Source: G963674955 sp963674955 (GTDB taxonomy: Bacteria; Desulfobacterota; Desulfovibrionia; Desulfovibrionales; Desulfovibrionaceae). From it: a stretch of DNA of 64,000 nucleotides. The notes beneath the pieces are model-generated. The model was not told the origin of the DNA. It saw only the letters and a list, made by a program, of their open reading frames with translations, and ran no database searches. Location of the stretch: the NCBI GenBank assembly GCA_963674955.2, contig CAXXKR010000001.1, positions 310,001-374,000 of the forward strand, written 5' to 3'. Positions 1-7,266 of this stretch are shown in pieces; the stretch's first letter is position 1; every line of letters begins with the position of its first letter. A program made the translations under genes and the position numbers.

Positions 1-476
1 CAGCAAAAGGACAGGGCGCTGAACAGGAGCATGCAGCCCACGCGGGGGAATAGTCCCTGATAGCGATGAAAGAAAAAGGCCCGGTAGATGATTTCCTGGG
101 GATAGGCCGAAAGGACGGGGTAAAAGACCATGACCAGCAGCCAGAGGCCTGTGCGGCTCCTTGGAAAGTGGAACAGTCCGCCCATTGAATCCTGGGGCAT
201 GGGCTGGAGGGCCAGGGTCAGGGCCGTGCACAGGACCAGAACCAGAACCGATTTCAGGGCCAGGCCGCGCACGAACCCCGAGTCGAGTCCGTCCCGGTTC
301 CAAAGCAGTTTGCGGTCAAAGGTCTGGTCGCGCAGGAGCAGCCAGAGGCAGAGCAAGGTGAAGGCGGCCAGACAGGGAAGTTTGGGCAGGCGGTCCGGTT
401 CCAGGATGAAAAGAAGGGGGAGGAAGACGAAAAGCAGGAACAGCTCGACTGTGCGGCGGAGGTTGCTTGCGTTCAT
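1..476 (-). CDS. CPBP-family intramembrane metalloprotease (partial, C-terminus outside window)
   Basis: The reading frame opens with ATG at 476 and runs off the left edge without a stop (158 codons visible). The protein is mostly hydrophobic, with membrane segments near residues 9-25, 38-50, 70-85, 108-125 and 140 onward. A QEIIYR motif at residues 127-132 followed by FFFHRY matches motif 1 of CPBP (CAAX protease and bacteriocin-processing) proteins, where the family normally has EExxxR; the first Glu is replaced here by Gln, as in some bacterial members. The second catalytic motif lies outside the window. Substrate unknown. Confidence 0.75.
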   Translation of the reverse strand, partial: MNASNLRRTVELFLLFVFLPLLFILEPDRLPKLPCLAAFTLLCLWLLLRDQTFDRKLLWNRDGLDSGFVRGLALKSVLVLVLCTALTLALQPMPQDSMGGLFHFPRSRTGLWLLVMVFYPVLSAYPQEIIYRAFFFHRYQGLFPRVGCMLLFSALSFC

Positions 477-503
477 GATGGTTCCGGTCTGGCTCAAGCG
501 CGC

Positions 504-1091
504 TTATTCCTTGGAGGTTTTCTTGATGGTTTGCAGGATGTCGATGACTTTTTCCAGGCCGGTCTTCGGTTTCGTGGACTCTTCAGTGTTGCCGCTTGCC
601 GCTCCGTTGCCGACGGACCGGCGCACGCCCTTTCTCCAGTCCCAGGGCGGCACGGGGTTCTGGTTGGACCACAGCCCCTGGCGCAGGTTTCTGGCCCTGT
701 CCTCCTCCCGGAACCATTCCGTGCAGTATTGCTCCTTGCAATAGTCTCCGTAGACCCAGGCCAAGCCGTCCTTGACCAGCATGTAGTTCATGTTTCGGCC
801 CTCGAAAAAAACCACGCCGATGATTCGGCAGTCCTTCCAGTTGGTGCCGGATATGTTCACGTCCCGGTCCAGAATCCTGCTGCTCAGATAGCGTGCGGCC
901 TCCGGTCCGTAGGCCTGGTCGTGCTCTGGAGTGTCGATTCCGTAAAGGCGGACCGTCAGTTCGATATCGTCCAGGTTTTTGACCACTATGGAGTCGCCGT
1001 CCACCACCTTGACGACCTTGCCCTGCCAGGCCAGGGCCTGAAAGGGAATCAGTAGGGAGAGAAGGGTTGAAACAATCATCAGGCGCGTCAT
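504..1091 (-). CDS. Secreted thermonuclease-like (SNase) protein
   Basis: A signal peptide (residues 1-21, ending QALA) is followed by a staphylococcal-nuclease fold: DGDSI near residue 31, RLYGIDTPE near 48-56 (this holds the equivalents of the catalytic Arg and Glu of SNase) and a KDCR segment that could supply the second Arg. It should cut DNA or RNA in the periplasm or outside the cell. The C-terminal ~45 residues after a PPWDWRKG motif are polar and look like a tail. I chose ATG at 1091 because AGGTGA lies 5 bases before it; a GTG at 1100 is possible but has no ribosome site. Confidence 0.85.
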   Translation of the reverse strand: MTRLMIVSTLLSLLIPFQALAWQGKVVKVVDGDSIVVKNLDDIELTVRLYGIDTPEHDQAYGPEAARYLSSRILDRDVNISGTNWKDCRIIGVVFFEGRNMNYMLVKDGLAWVYGDYCKEQYCTEWFREEDRARNLRQGLWSNQNPVPPWDWRKGVRRSVGNGAASGNTEESTKPKTGLEKVIDILQTIKKTSKE

Positions 1092-1205
1092 TTTGGTCAC
1101 CTATTGCCGGTTATTTTTTTTGAAGTCCCACAGTATAGACTTATCAGCCGGCTGAAAAGGCTTGGAATGAAAAAGCAACACGGACGGTTCGATAATCGGC
1201 AAAAC

Positions 1206-2372
1206 CTATTGTCCGGCACCCTTGTTCAGGAACCTTTCGCGTTCCGCCGGGGTCATGTCCTGCAGCCGCTTCCGCTTGCGCGGCGCGGGCTGGCTTTTTA
1301 CCTTGGGCATGGCGTCCAGCCTGGCCGGACCGCCTTTCACGGCCTTTTTCGTCGCCTTGGCCGTGGGTTCAGCTTTTTTCGGTTCAACCTCTTTCGCCTG
1401 GGCGGCGGCTTCCTGCCGGGCCTTGTTTCTTCCACTCAGGACATCGCGCATCTGTTCCGCGCCAACCTCGTTCGTGAACCGGCGCTTGTAGAGCAGCCCC
1501 TTTTGGGCATTGGTCAACATGACGGGCGCGGTCAGTGTTTTCAGGCCCCTTCTGACGGACAGGGCGTAGTCCTGCATGTCCACGCTTCTGACGCTGCCGC
1601 TTCGATTTCTGACGATGATCGGCAGGCCGTTGATCAGGGCGTGCAGATCCTGCTCCTCGGTGATCTGGGAGCCGATTTCCGCCTCGGTGGCCATCAGGGT
1701 CGAGACCGGGCCCTGGACCGTGAAGCCATTGGGATTGGCCCTGGCCAGCTTCCCGGCGACAATGCGGAACGCGCCCTTGGCCAGCTTGAGGGCAAGAACC
1801 CCCTTGTCCGGACGCGAAGGGTCGTAGGCGAAGTTCTCGATGTCCACGTGGCTGCCCTCCTTGATCTCCAGAACAGACCCGTCAAGGAACATGATGCGCA
1901 CGGCCCCCAGGGGAGAGGTTTCCACTGATTCGCCGGGGTAGACGGGAGATTTCAGTTCAAGGGGCCGGTATGCGGAAAAATCGTGAAATGCCCAGGCGTC
2001 GCCTTCAACGGCCTGCACATAGGCGGCGGGAGAGCTTGAACCAACCGTTCTGGCCTTGAAGGGGTCCGGCTCTTTTGGCGCCGGCTTGGGCGCTTGCTCC
2101 GGTTTGGGTTCCGGTTTCGGCTGGAGAGGGGAGGCCTTTGGCTGGTCCGGGACCGAGGGTTTGGTGGCGTTGGATTCGATGATCTCGTCCACAAGCTCGT
2201 CCAGCCTTTCCCGGGCCAGGTCCTCTTCGTGAATCTCCTGTTTTCCGTCAGCCTCCTCTTCGGCGGCCATGTTGACGATCAGTGTGTCCGCAGCCCGGGC
2301 CGAAGGGGAAAAGCACAGAGCCAGCGTCACGGCCAGGAAGGGGAGAAGAAAAAAGGAGTATTTATGTTTCAT
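1206..2372 (-). CDS. Periplasmic FecR-domain protein
   Basis: The protein has about 388 residues. A signal peptide (ending PSARA) is followed by an acidic and Pro/Lys-rich linker (about residues 40-100) and then a FecR-type beta domain (about 110-250) with the typical GDAW and FLDGSVLEI stretches and a VQGPVSTL segment. The C-terminal 100 residues are Lys/Ala-rich and basic. This is not a classical anti-sigma FecR, because there is no cytoplasmic head and no ECF sigma gene nearby. It resembles the FecR head of the RTX protein at 7267, so a shared envelope or surface role is possible. The exact start is uncertain: an in-frame ATG lies three codons upstream at 2381. Confidence 0.7.
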   Translation of the reverse strand: MKHKYSFFLLPFLAVTLALCFSPSARAADTLIVNMAAEEEADGKQEIHEEDLARERLDELVDEIIESNATKPSVPDQPKASPLQPKPEPKPEQAPKPAPKEPDPFKARTVGSSSPAAYVQAVEGDAWAFHDFSAYRPLELKSPVYPGESVETSPLGAVRIMFLDGSVLEIKEGSHVDIENFAYDPSRPDKGVLALKLAKGAFRIVAGKLARANPNGFTVQGPVSTLMATEAEIGSQITEEQDLHALINGLPIIVRNRSGSVRSVDMQDYALSVRRGLKTLTAPVMLTNAQKGLLYKRRFTNEVGAEQMRDVLSGRNKARQEAAAQAKEVEPKKAEPTAKATKKAVKGGPARLDAMPKVKSQPAPRKRKRLQDMTPAERERFLNKGAGQ

Positions 2373-2398
2373 TGCCTGCATCTAGTCGGGGAAAGGTT

Positions 2399-2716
2399 TC
2401 ACGTCTTCGGTGCGTTTCGCCCAAGTTCCTCGATTTTTTCCTTGCGCAATCCGCCGAGCACGGTCTTGACCAGATGATGGACGCAGAGCACGTGAAATGA
2501 TTCCTCGTCCACTGGCGGAGACTCCGGAAACTGCTCCAGGATGAGGGACAGGGTCATGACGATCTCCTCGCTGGGCGGATTGCCCGAGGCGATGAGGTCT
2601 TTCAGGGTGTCCGCATAGGAGTACAGATTGCTCCACCGGCTGTCGGAATAAAAGGGGTTCTGGCCTTCGCCGCTCATGACCGCCTTGATGTTGTTGCGGA
2701 TGTCCTTGTCGTCCAT
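2399..2716 (-). CDS. Hypothetical 105-residue cytoplasmic protein
   Basis: This small, mostly helical acidic protein has no signal peptide or membrane segment. It sits just upstream of the FecR gene on the same strand (27 bases to the ATG used for that gene), so the two are probably co-transcribed. I do not recognise a family. Its composition (many Glu, Leu, Ser) and clean frame with an ATG preceded by AGAGGAAAAG support it as a real gene. No function can be assigned. Confidence 0.6.
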   Translation of the reverse strand: MDDKDIRNNIKAVMSGEGQNPFYSDSRWSNLYSYADTLKDLIASGNPPSEEIVMTLSLILEQFPESPPVDEESFHVLCVHHLVKTVLGGLRKEKIEELGRNAPKT

Positions 2717-2855
2717 GGTCTTTTCCTCTGGCTTAAATGTTGGGGGGATTATCGGTCAAACGGAAATTATTGTCCACCGGCCTAAAGAGTATTTAAGATT
2801 TGACGATAAGAAAGGGACAAGGCGTTATTTCGGCCTTCGGCGCAAGGAGGTGGAT

Positions 2856-3143
2856 ATGTACGGAGACATGAGCGTCGGCAGTTCTTTCGGGGCTGCCGCC
2901 CTTGACAGTCAGACCTTTGGGGCCCAGGTGGTCACAAAGACCATGGATTACATGAACGGCTCCGGTTCTTCGGACCTCGCTCCGGTGGACAAGGAGACGT
3001 TCGGTGCGTCAGTGGTATCGAAGACATTGGATTACATGAACTCGGGAAGCATGGGCAGCGACAACTCGTCGCTCTATGACTTTCAGACGTCCGTGCTCGG
3101 CGCCGCCGCCGGTCTGGGCGGCTTTGTGAACAAAATGGTATAG
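2856..3143 (+). CDS. Small repeat protein with two TFGA-VV-K-MDYMN units
   Basis: The 95-residue protein contains two near-copies of a 16-residue unit: TFGAQVVTKTMDYMN (about residues 25-39) and TFGASVVSKTLDYMN (about 53-67), then a Gly/Ala-rich hydrophobic tail. A strong ribosome site AAGGAGGT precedes the ATG, and a clear terminator follows at 3181, so it is a single-gene transcript. Upstream ATGs in the same frame give a 60-residue extension without gene-like composition. I recall similar short proteins in Desulfovibrio genomes but not a function. Confidence 0.7.
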   Translation: MYGDMSVGSSFGAAALDSQTFGAQVVTKTMDYMNGSGSSDLAPVDKETFGASVVSKTLDYMNSGSMGSDNSSLYDFQTSVLGAAAGLGGFVNKMV

Positions 3144-3180
3144 ACCTCCGCCAGGCGAAGTAGCTCTTGTAAAGCGGACG

Positions 3181-3217
3181 GCCCCGTCACCCTCGGGTTG
3201 GCGGGGCTTGTCTTTTT
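3181..3217 (+). terminator. Rho-independent terminator after the small repeat protein
   Basis: Stem GCCCCG / CGGGGC with an inner ACCC / GGGT pairing, followed by TTTTTT. Confidence 0.8.
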
Positions 3218-3295
3218 TGGGATCGGCAGGAATGAAAGTTGCCCAAACCCGTTGCATCAGGCATAAAGGGCGAAACTCAGTAATGGAGCCTGAAA

Positions 3296-4075
3296 ATGCG
3301 AAAAATAATAGTTTTCATGTGTCTGACCGTTCTCGTCGCCTTCACGTCCCCGGGCCTAAAGGCCGCCGAGGCCTTTAGTTACCAGGGCAAGGTGACGCCC
3401 ATATCCGAAGCCGTGGATTTTTCCTACAAGCCCTTTTCCGCCACCTGGGAAATGATCTCCACAATGGAGCAGGGCGGCGAGGAGATGCAGGTTCGTTACA
3501 AGATATCCGGAGCCGCCAAGGCCCTGGGAGAGGACAAGCTTTCCTGGACCTTCATGATAAAGGAGATGGTCATCGGCGGCGAGATTATCCAGCCGGACAT
3601 ACCCTTTGATCTTTTCGAGATACGCATCATCACCAGCCTCAAGGGCAAGATCATCAAGCTGGACACCTTTTTCACCGACCCCAAGTTGAACAAGGATCTT
3701 CAGAATCACATGAAGTTCAGGGAATTCGTTGAGACGGCCGGTGATTTCGCCCCGCGGCTTGCGGCTTCGGCCATTGCTTCCGGCGACCAGTTCTTCACCG
3801 CCAGCGGCGCAAACCTTGGTGACAAGGGGGCCGACGGCGCGGTTTTGGCCGGGTGGGGCGAGCATGACGGCAAAAAGGTCGTTGTCCTGGACGCGGACAG
3901 GAGCTTCGAGTTTCTGGACCAGCAGTCGGGCATGAAGTTCGACGTGGTGGCCACGGGCTACAGCCTGTTGGACGCCGGAACCCTCATGAGCCTCAAGACC
4001 GAAGTGCTCACCGTGCTCACCGACAAGGCCACGGGCGAGAAAATGACCATCAGGATGCAGGCCAGGACTTATTAG
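3296..4075 (+). CDS. Periplasmic protein of unknown function (259 residues)
   Basis: A signal peptide (residues 1-23, cut near KAAEA) is followed by an all-beta looking domain without Cys residues or lipobox. The composition and spacing (KLSWTFMIKEMVIGG, VVVLDADRSFEFLDQQSGM) suggest a lipid-binding or LolA-like barrel, but I see no diagnostic motif. It heads a run of plus-strand genes with short gaps (3296 to 5522), all encoding exported or membrane proteins, so an envelope role is likely. Function is unassigned. Confidence 0.65.
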   Translation: MRKIIVFMCLTVLVAFTSPGLKAAEAFSYQGKVTPISEAVDFSYKPFSATWEMISTMEQGGEEMQVRYKISGAAKALGEDKLSWTFMIKEMVIGGEIIQPDIPFDLFEIRIITSLKGKIIKLDTFFTDPKLNKDLQNHMKFREFVETAGDFAPRLAASAIASGDQFFTASGANLGDKGADGAVLAGWGEHDGKKVVVLDADRSFEFLDQQSGMKFDVVATGYSLLDAGTLMSLKTEVLTVLTDKATGEKMTIRMQARTY

Positions 4076-4151
4076 CCTTATGGTTTTTGCGCGTGTTTGC
4101 CAAAATGTGATACTGTTTTGCCGTGTATACCAGACCGAGAGTGGAGGAATC

Positions 4152-4574
4152 GTGAAAAAATTGTTGTTGACCGCTGTTTTTTTGGGACTTGCCCTGCAGA
4201 TGGGCGTTGCGCCGGCCCTTGCCCAGGACACCCCCGAGGCCAGACTTGAAGCCGCAGGAAAGTATGTCAAGGTCATCCGCGTCCAGCCCATGGTCATGGA
4301 CATGGTCATGATGATGGCCGGTCGCATCGACGAGCAGGACAGGGACGCCTTCGTCAAGTTCATGCAGACCGAACTGGACTTTGCCGCCCTTGAGGGCGAG
4401 ATAGCCAAGTCCCTGGCCGACAATTTCACCCTTGAGGAGATCAGCGCCCTGTACGGTTTCTATTCCAACGATGTGGGCCAGTCCATCATCAACAAGATGG
4501 GCAAGTACACGGCCGAGTCCTCCACGGCCATCCAGCGCGTGCTCATGGATACGGTGCAGGGCTACAAGAAATAG
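4152..4574 (+). CDS. Periplasmic DUF2059-type protein
   Basis: The protein starts at GTG 4152 after a GTGGAGGA ribosome site; the upstream ATG at 4080 has none. It has a signal peptide (to APALA) and about 115 mature residues. The mature part is helical with the pattern ISALYGFYSNDVGQSIINK, typical of DUF2059, where a YxS/TxxG(Q/R)k core is conserved. DUF2059 proteins are exported and of unknown role. A second, longer DUF2059-like protein is at 39426. It is followed after 13 bases by an RDD protein, so the two are probably one operon. Confidence 0.75.
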   Translation: MKKLLLTAVFLGLALQMGVAPALAQDTPEARLEAAGKYVKVIRVQPMVMDMVMMMAGRIDEQDRDAFVKFMQTELDFAALEGEIAKSLADNFTLEEISALYGFYSNDVGQSIINKMGKYTAESSTAIQRVLMDTVQGYKK

Positions 4575-4587
4575 GATCGGAGGAAGA

Positions 4588-5097
4588 ATGGACAGGGTAG
4601 GTTTCGGTCCCAGGCTCATCGCGGTTCTGCTGGACGTGGGCATCATGTTCGTCGGCGGCGGCATCGCCAGCTTTCTGTTTGGCGGCCTGCTGGGAGGCTT
4701 GACCGGCGGCGCGGCTGCGGGCGTGGGCGGAGCCTTCATCGGCGGCCTGTTCGGGGCCATTTTCGGGGGCATGCTCCTGTTCTGGCTGCTGGGTGTGTTT
4801 TACGGCCTGATCGAGGCCGTGACCGGGCAGTCTCCGGGCAAGATGGTCATGGGCCTGATCATCCGCACCCACGACGGCAGCCCCGCGCCGCAGTCGACCC
4901 TGTTCTACCGCTATTTCCTGAAGAACATCTCGCTCATACTCAGCCTGGCCGGTGGAATGACCGGCCTGGCTTTTCTCATACCGCTGGGCGACTTCCTGGG
5001 GCTGATCGTCTTTCTGGGTTTCTTCATGGTCCTTGGCGCGTCCAGACAGGCCCTGCACGATGTAATGGCCAAGACGGCTGTTTACACCAGGAATTAG
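4588..5097 (+). CDS. RDD-family inner-membrane protein
   Basis: The opening GFGPRLIAVLLDVGIM carries the R and first D of the RDD signature, and later segments include a Gly-rich transmembrane helix (residues 18-75), TGQSPGKMVMGL (the usual third element) and a last pair of helices. Length (169 residues) fits the family. RDD proteins are small membrane proteins of mostly unknown role, some linked to ion homeostasis. ATG at 4588 follows GGAGGAAG. Confidence 0.85.
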   Translation: MDRVGFGPRLIAVLLDVGIMFVGGGIASFLFGGLLGGLTGGAAAGVGGAFIGGLFGAIFGGMLLFWLLGVFYGLIEAVTGQSPGKMVMGLIIRTHDGSPAPQSTLFYRYFLKNISLILSLAGGMTGLAFLIPLGDFLGLIVFLGFFMVLGASRQALHDVMAKTAVYTRN

Positions 5098-5135
5098 GAT
5101 TCGTTCATTAATAGATCAAAGCCGGGAGGGAAGAG

Positions 5136-5522
5136 ATGAAAGTATTGATTACGGCGCTTATGGCCGCAACCTTGCTGCTGATCGGACTGCCCGTCCAAGC
5201 CCAGGCTTCGGACCTTGAGGTGCAGTTTCAGTTCGAGCCGCGTCACCGCTGCTCCAAGCTTTCGCCGGAGATAACAGTGGGCAACGTTCCGGAAGGGACG
5301 AAATCATTCAAGGTCAAGCTGATCGACTTCCAGGCCAGGAGCTACAACCACGGCGGAGGAACCGTTGACAACGACGGCAGCGGAAAAATCGCCGAGGGCG
5401 CCCTGGACAGCTACAAGGGCCCATGTCCGCCCAGCGGAAAGCATACCTATCAGTTCACGGTCAAGGCCCTGGACGGCGAGGGTGACACCCTGGCTTCGGG
5501 CACGGCCAAACAGAAATTCTAG
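5136..5522 (+). CDS. Secreted PEBP/YbhB-like protein, shortened
   Basis: The signal peptide ends near QAQA. The mature part contains SPEITVGNVPEGTKS, a GGG-containing loop, YKGPCPPSGKHTY and FTVKALD, which match the order of conserved elements in the YbhB/YbcL branch of phosphatidylethanolamine-binding proteins. At about 105 mature residues it is shorter than the usual 150-180, and the ligand-pocket DPDxP/HW motifs are not seen, so ligand binding is doubtful. A terminator follows directly. Confidence 0.65.
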   Translation: MKVLITALMAATLLLIGLPVQAQASDLEVQFQFEPRHRCSKLSPEITVGNVPEGTKSFKVKLIDFQARSYNHGGGTVDNDGSGKIAEGALDSYKGPCPPSGKHTYQFTVKALDGEGDTLASGTAKQKF

Positions 5523-5551
5523 CGCTGCTTCAAGGCGCGATGTTCATTTGC

Positions 5552-5584
5552 AAGGGGGCGCCTGCTGTCGGGCGTCCCCCTTTT
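5552..5584 (+). terminator. Terminator after the PEBP-like gene
   Basis: GGGGGCGCC pairs with GGCGTCCCCC, followed by TTTT. Confidence 0.75.
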
Positions 5585-5728
5585 AGTTGTGGTCATACGG
5601 GTTTTTTCTTGACCAATTCTTAATAACAATTATTATTAATTAATGGTCCCAACGTCCAGCCAACGGTAAATGCCCCGGCGGAACGTTGGCGAGAAGATAA
5701 TTTTTAAAAGACCGAAAAGGAGAAACAA

Positions 5729-5884
5729 ATGGACAAATACGAATGCCCCTGCGGTTATGTTTATGATCCCGAAGTCGGCGATCCCGAGCACGGCGTGGAG
5801 CCGGGAACCCCTTTTGACAAGTTGCCCGAGGATTGGGTCTGTCCCCTTTGCGGAGCAGAGCAGGAATACTTCGAAAAAGTCTAG
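5729..5884 (+). CDS. rub: Rubredoxin with a CPCG first iron-binding motif
   Basis: The 51-residue protein has the rubredoxin layout: Y-E-C-P-C-G-Y at residues 4-10, YDPEVGDPEHGV, PGTPFDKLPEDW and CPLCG at 38-42. Rubredoxins carry one Fe bound by four Cys and pass electrons, in sulfate reducers often to oxygen-detoxifying oxidases. The first motif is normally CxxCG, but here only one residue separates the two Cys (CxC). The second motif is normal. The gene stands alone between an AT-rich upstream region and a strong terminator. Ribosome site AAAAGGAGAAAC. Confidence 0.9.
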   Translation: MDKYECPCGYVYDPEVGDPEHGVEPGTPFDKLPEDWVCPLCGAEQEYFEKV

Positions 5885-5923
5885 TTCTTGGCTGGGATTC
5901 TTCGTCGACTGAAATATATTGAA

Positions 5924-5950
5924 GGAGACCGCCACGGCGGTCTCCTTTTG
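5924..5950 (+). terminator. Terminator after rubredoxin
   Basis: Perfect 10-bp stem GGAGACCGCC / GGCGGTCTCC with a 2-base loop, then TTTTG. Confidence 0.9.
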
Positions 5951-6049
5951 TTTCGTGTGTTGCCGACGAAAAATGGTCAGGGCCTATATAGAAATTGGCG
6001 CTTATCAATTTTTGCATCCCCGAACAAAAAAGGCTAATCAGGCCGGGCA

Positions 6050-7129
6050 ATGAGAACGATCTTTCGCAATATCAGGCTGGCGGCCCTGCTTCTTGTCCTG
6101 GCGGTTCTGGGCGTGGCCGCCCACGCCTATCTGGTGCCGGATGTCGAAGTTCTGGCCAAGACCAATCCCAAGTCCACGGCCTTCATGCGCCACCGTCAGG
6201 CCCAGTGGGCCGAGCAGGGCAAGAAGATCAAGATCAGCCAGGCCTGGGTTTCCCTGAACAGGATTTCCCCCAATCTGGTCAAGGCCGTGCTCATCGGCGA
6301 GGACGACAAGTTCTACCAGCACGAAGGGTTCGACTTCGAGGCCATTGGCGACGCCCTGGAGCGCAATCTGGAAGAGGGGCGCTTTGCAGCAGGCGCAAGC
6401 ACCATCACCCAGCAGCTGGCCAAGAATCTTTTCCTCTCCCCGGACAAGAGCCTCGTGCGCAAGCTGCGCGAGGCGGTGCTGGTCTGGCGCATGGAACGGG
6501 CCCTGAGCAAGAAACGCATTCTGGAGTTGTACCTGAACGTTGCCGAATGGGGGCCGGGACTGTTCGGAGCCGAGGCCGCCAGCAGGCGTTACTACGGCAA
6601 ATCCGCCTCCAACCTCACCCCCGGCGAGGCCGCGCACCTGGCCGCTGTCCTGCCCAACCCCCTGCGTTACAGTCCGGTCAAATCATCGAAATATGTGGCC
6701 TATCGCTCAAAGGTAATTCTTCGGCGGCTCATGAGGCGCGTCAAGGCTGCCGAGCCGACCACGGAAGCAGCAAGGCCGGTTTCGCCGGAAACGACTTCGC
6801 CGGATGATGTGGCGGAGCAGCCGCCCATGCCTGTGGAGGATATCGCGGCCAATGCCGGAGAGGACGATAAAGGGGATGACGAGGCCCTGCTGGAGATATT
6901 CAGGGAGGGTCAGGCCGATACGCAACCGGGGCAAGGCCTTGGAGATGTCCGGGAACCGGAAGAGGCCGAAACGGACATGAAAGTCCCTGCCCAGCCCTCT
7001 GCCGGGACGGTTCCGTCGCGGGAAGGCGACCTGGAAAGCGCCGCCGCCGAACCGGCTGCACCCGCCCCCACCCTTGAAGAGGAACTCTACCGCCAGTCCC
7101 TTGAGGAATTGTCGCCTCCGTCCGAATAG
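6050..7129 (+). CDS. mtgA: Monofunctional peptidoglycan glycosyltransferase MtgA with acidic tail
   Basis: A GT51 transglycosylase that polymerises lipid II into glycan strands at the outer face of the inner membrane. One N-terminal membrane anchor (residues 9-27) is followed by the family motifs in order: EDDKFYQHEG (catalytic Glu, near residue 84), GASTITQQLAKNLFLS, RKLREAVLVWRMERALSK with KKRILELYLN, and EWGPGLFGAE with YYGK. The first 225 residues are a full MtgA. The last ~130 residues are an acidic, Pro/Glu/Ala-rich extension with no transpeptidase domain, which is unusual in length for MtgA and may be a disordered partner-binding tail. Confidence 0.92.
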   Translation: MRTIFRNIRLAALLLVLAVLGVAAHAYLVPDVEVLAKTNPKSTAFMRHRQAQWAEQGKKIKISQAWVSLNRISPNLVKAVLIGEDDKFYQHEGFDFEAIGDALERNLEEGRFAAGASTITQQLAKNLFLSPDKSLVRKLREAVLVWRMERALSKKRILELYLNVAEWGPGLFGAEAASRRYYGKSASNLTPGEAAHLAAVLPNPLRYSPVKSSKYVAYRSKVILRRLMRRVKAAEPTTEAARPVSPETTSPDDVAEQPPMPVEDIAANAGEDDKGDDEALLEIFREGQADTQPGQGLGDVREPEEAETDMKVPAQPSAGTVPSREGDLESAAAEPAAPAPTLEEELYRQSLEELSPPSE

Positions 7130-7266
7130 GCGAAGAAAGATGTCGACGCGACCCCGGAAGATGATATTTTATCTTGCGGACGTTGATTATCATATGCCTG
7201 TATTGTAGTATTTCATTCCCTTCACAGCCAAGCTGAAGGGGAAAATGTGTACTCTGGGGATGTATC

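Noticed and set aside
5612..5642. AT-rich palindrome TAATAA-CAA-TTATTA before rubredoxin as a Fur box
   Set aside because: It resembles a Fur-type AT-rich site only loosely; kept out because no consensus match could be shown.
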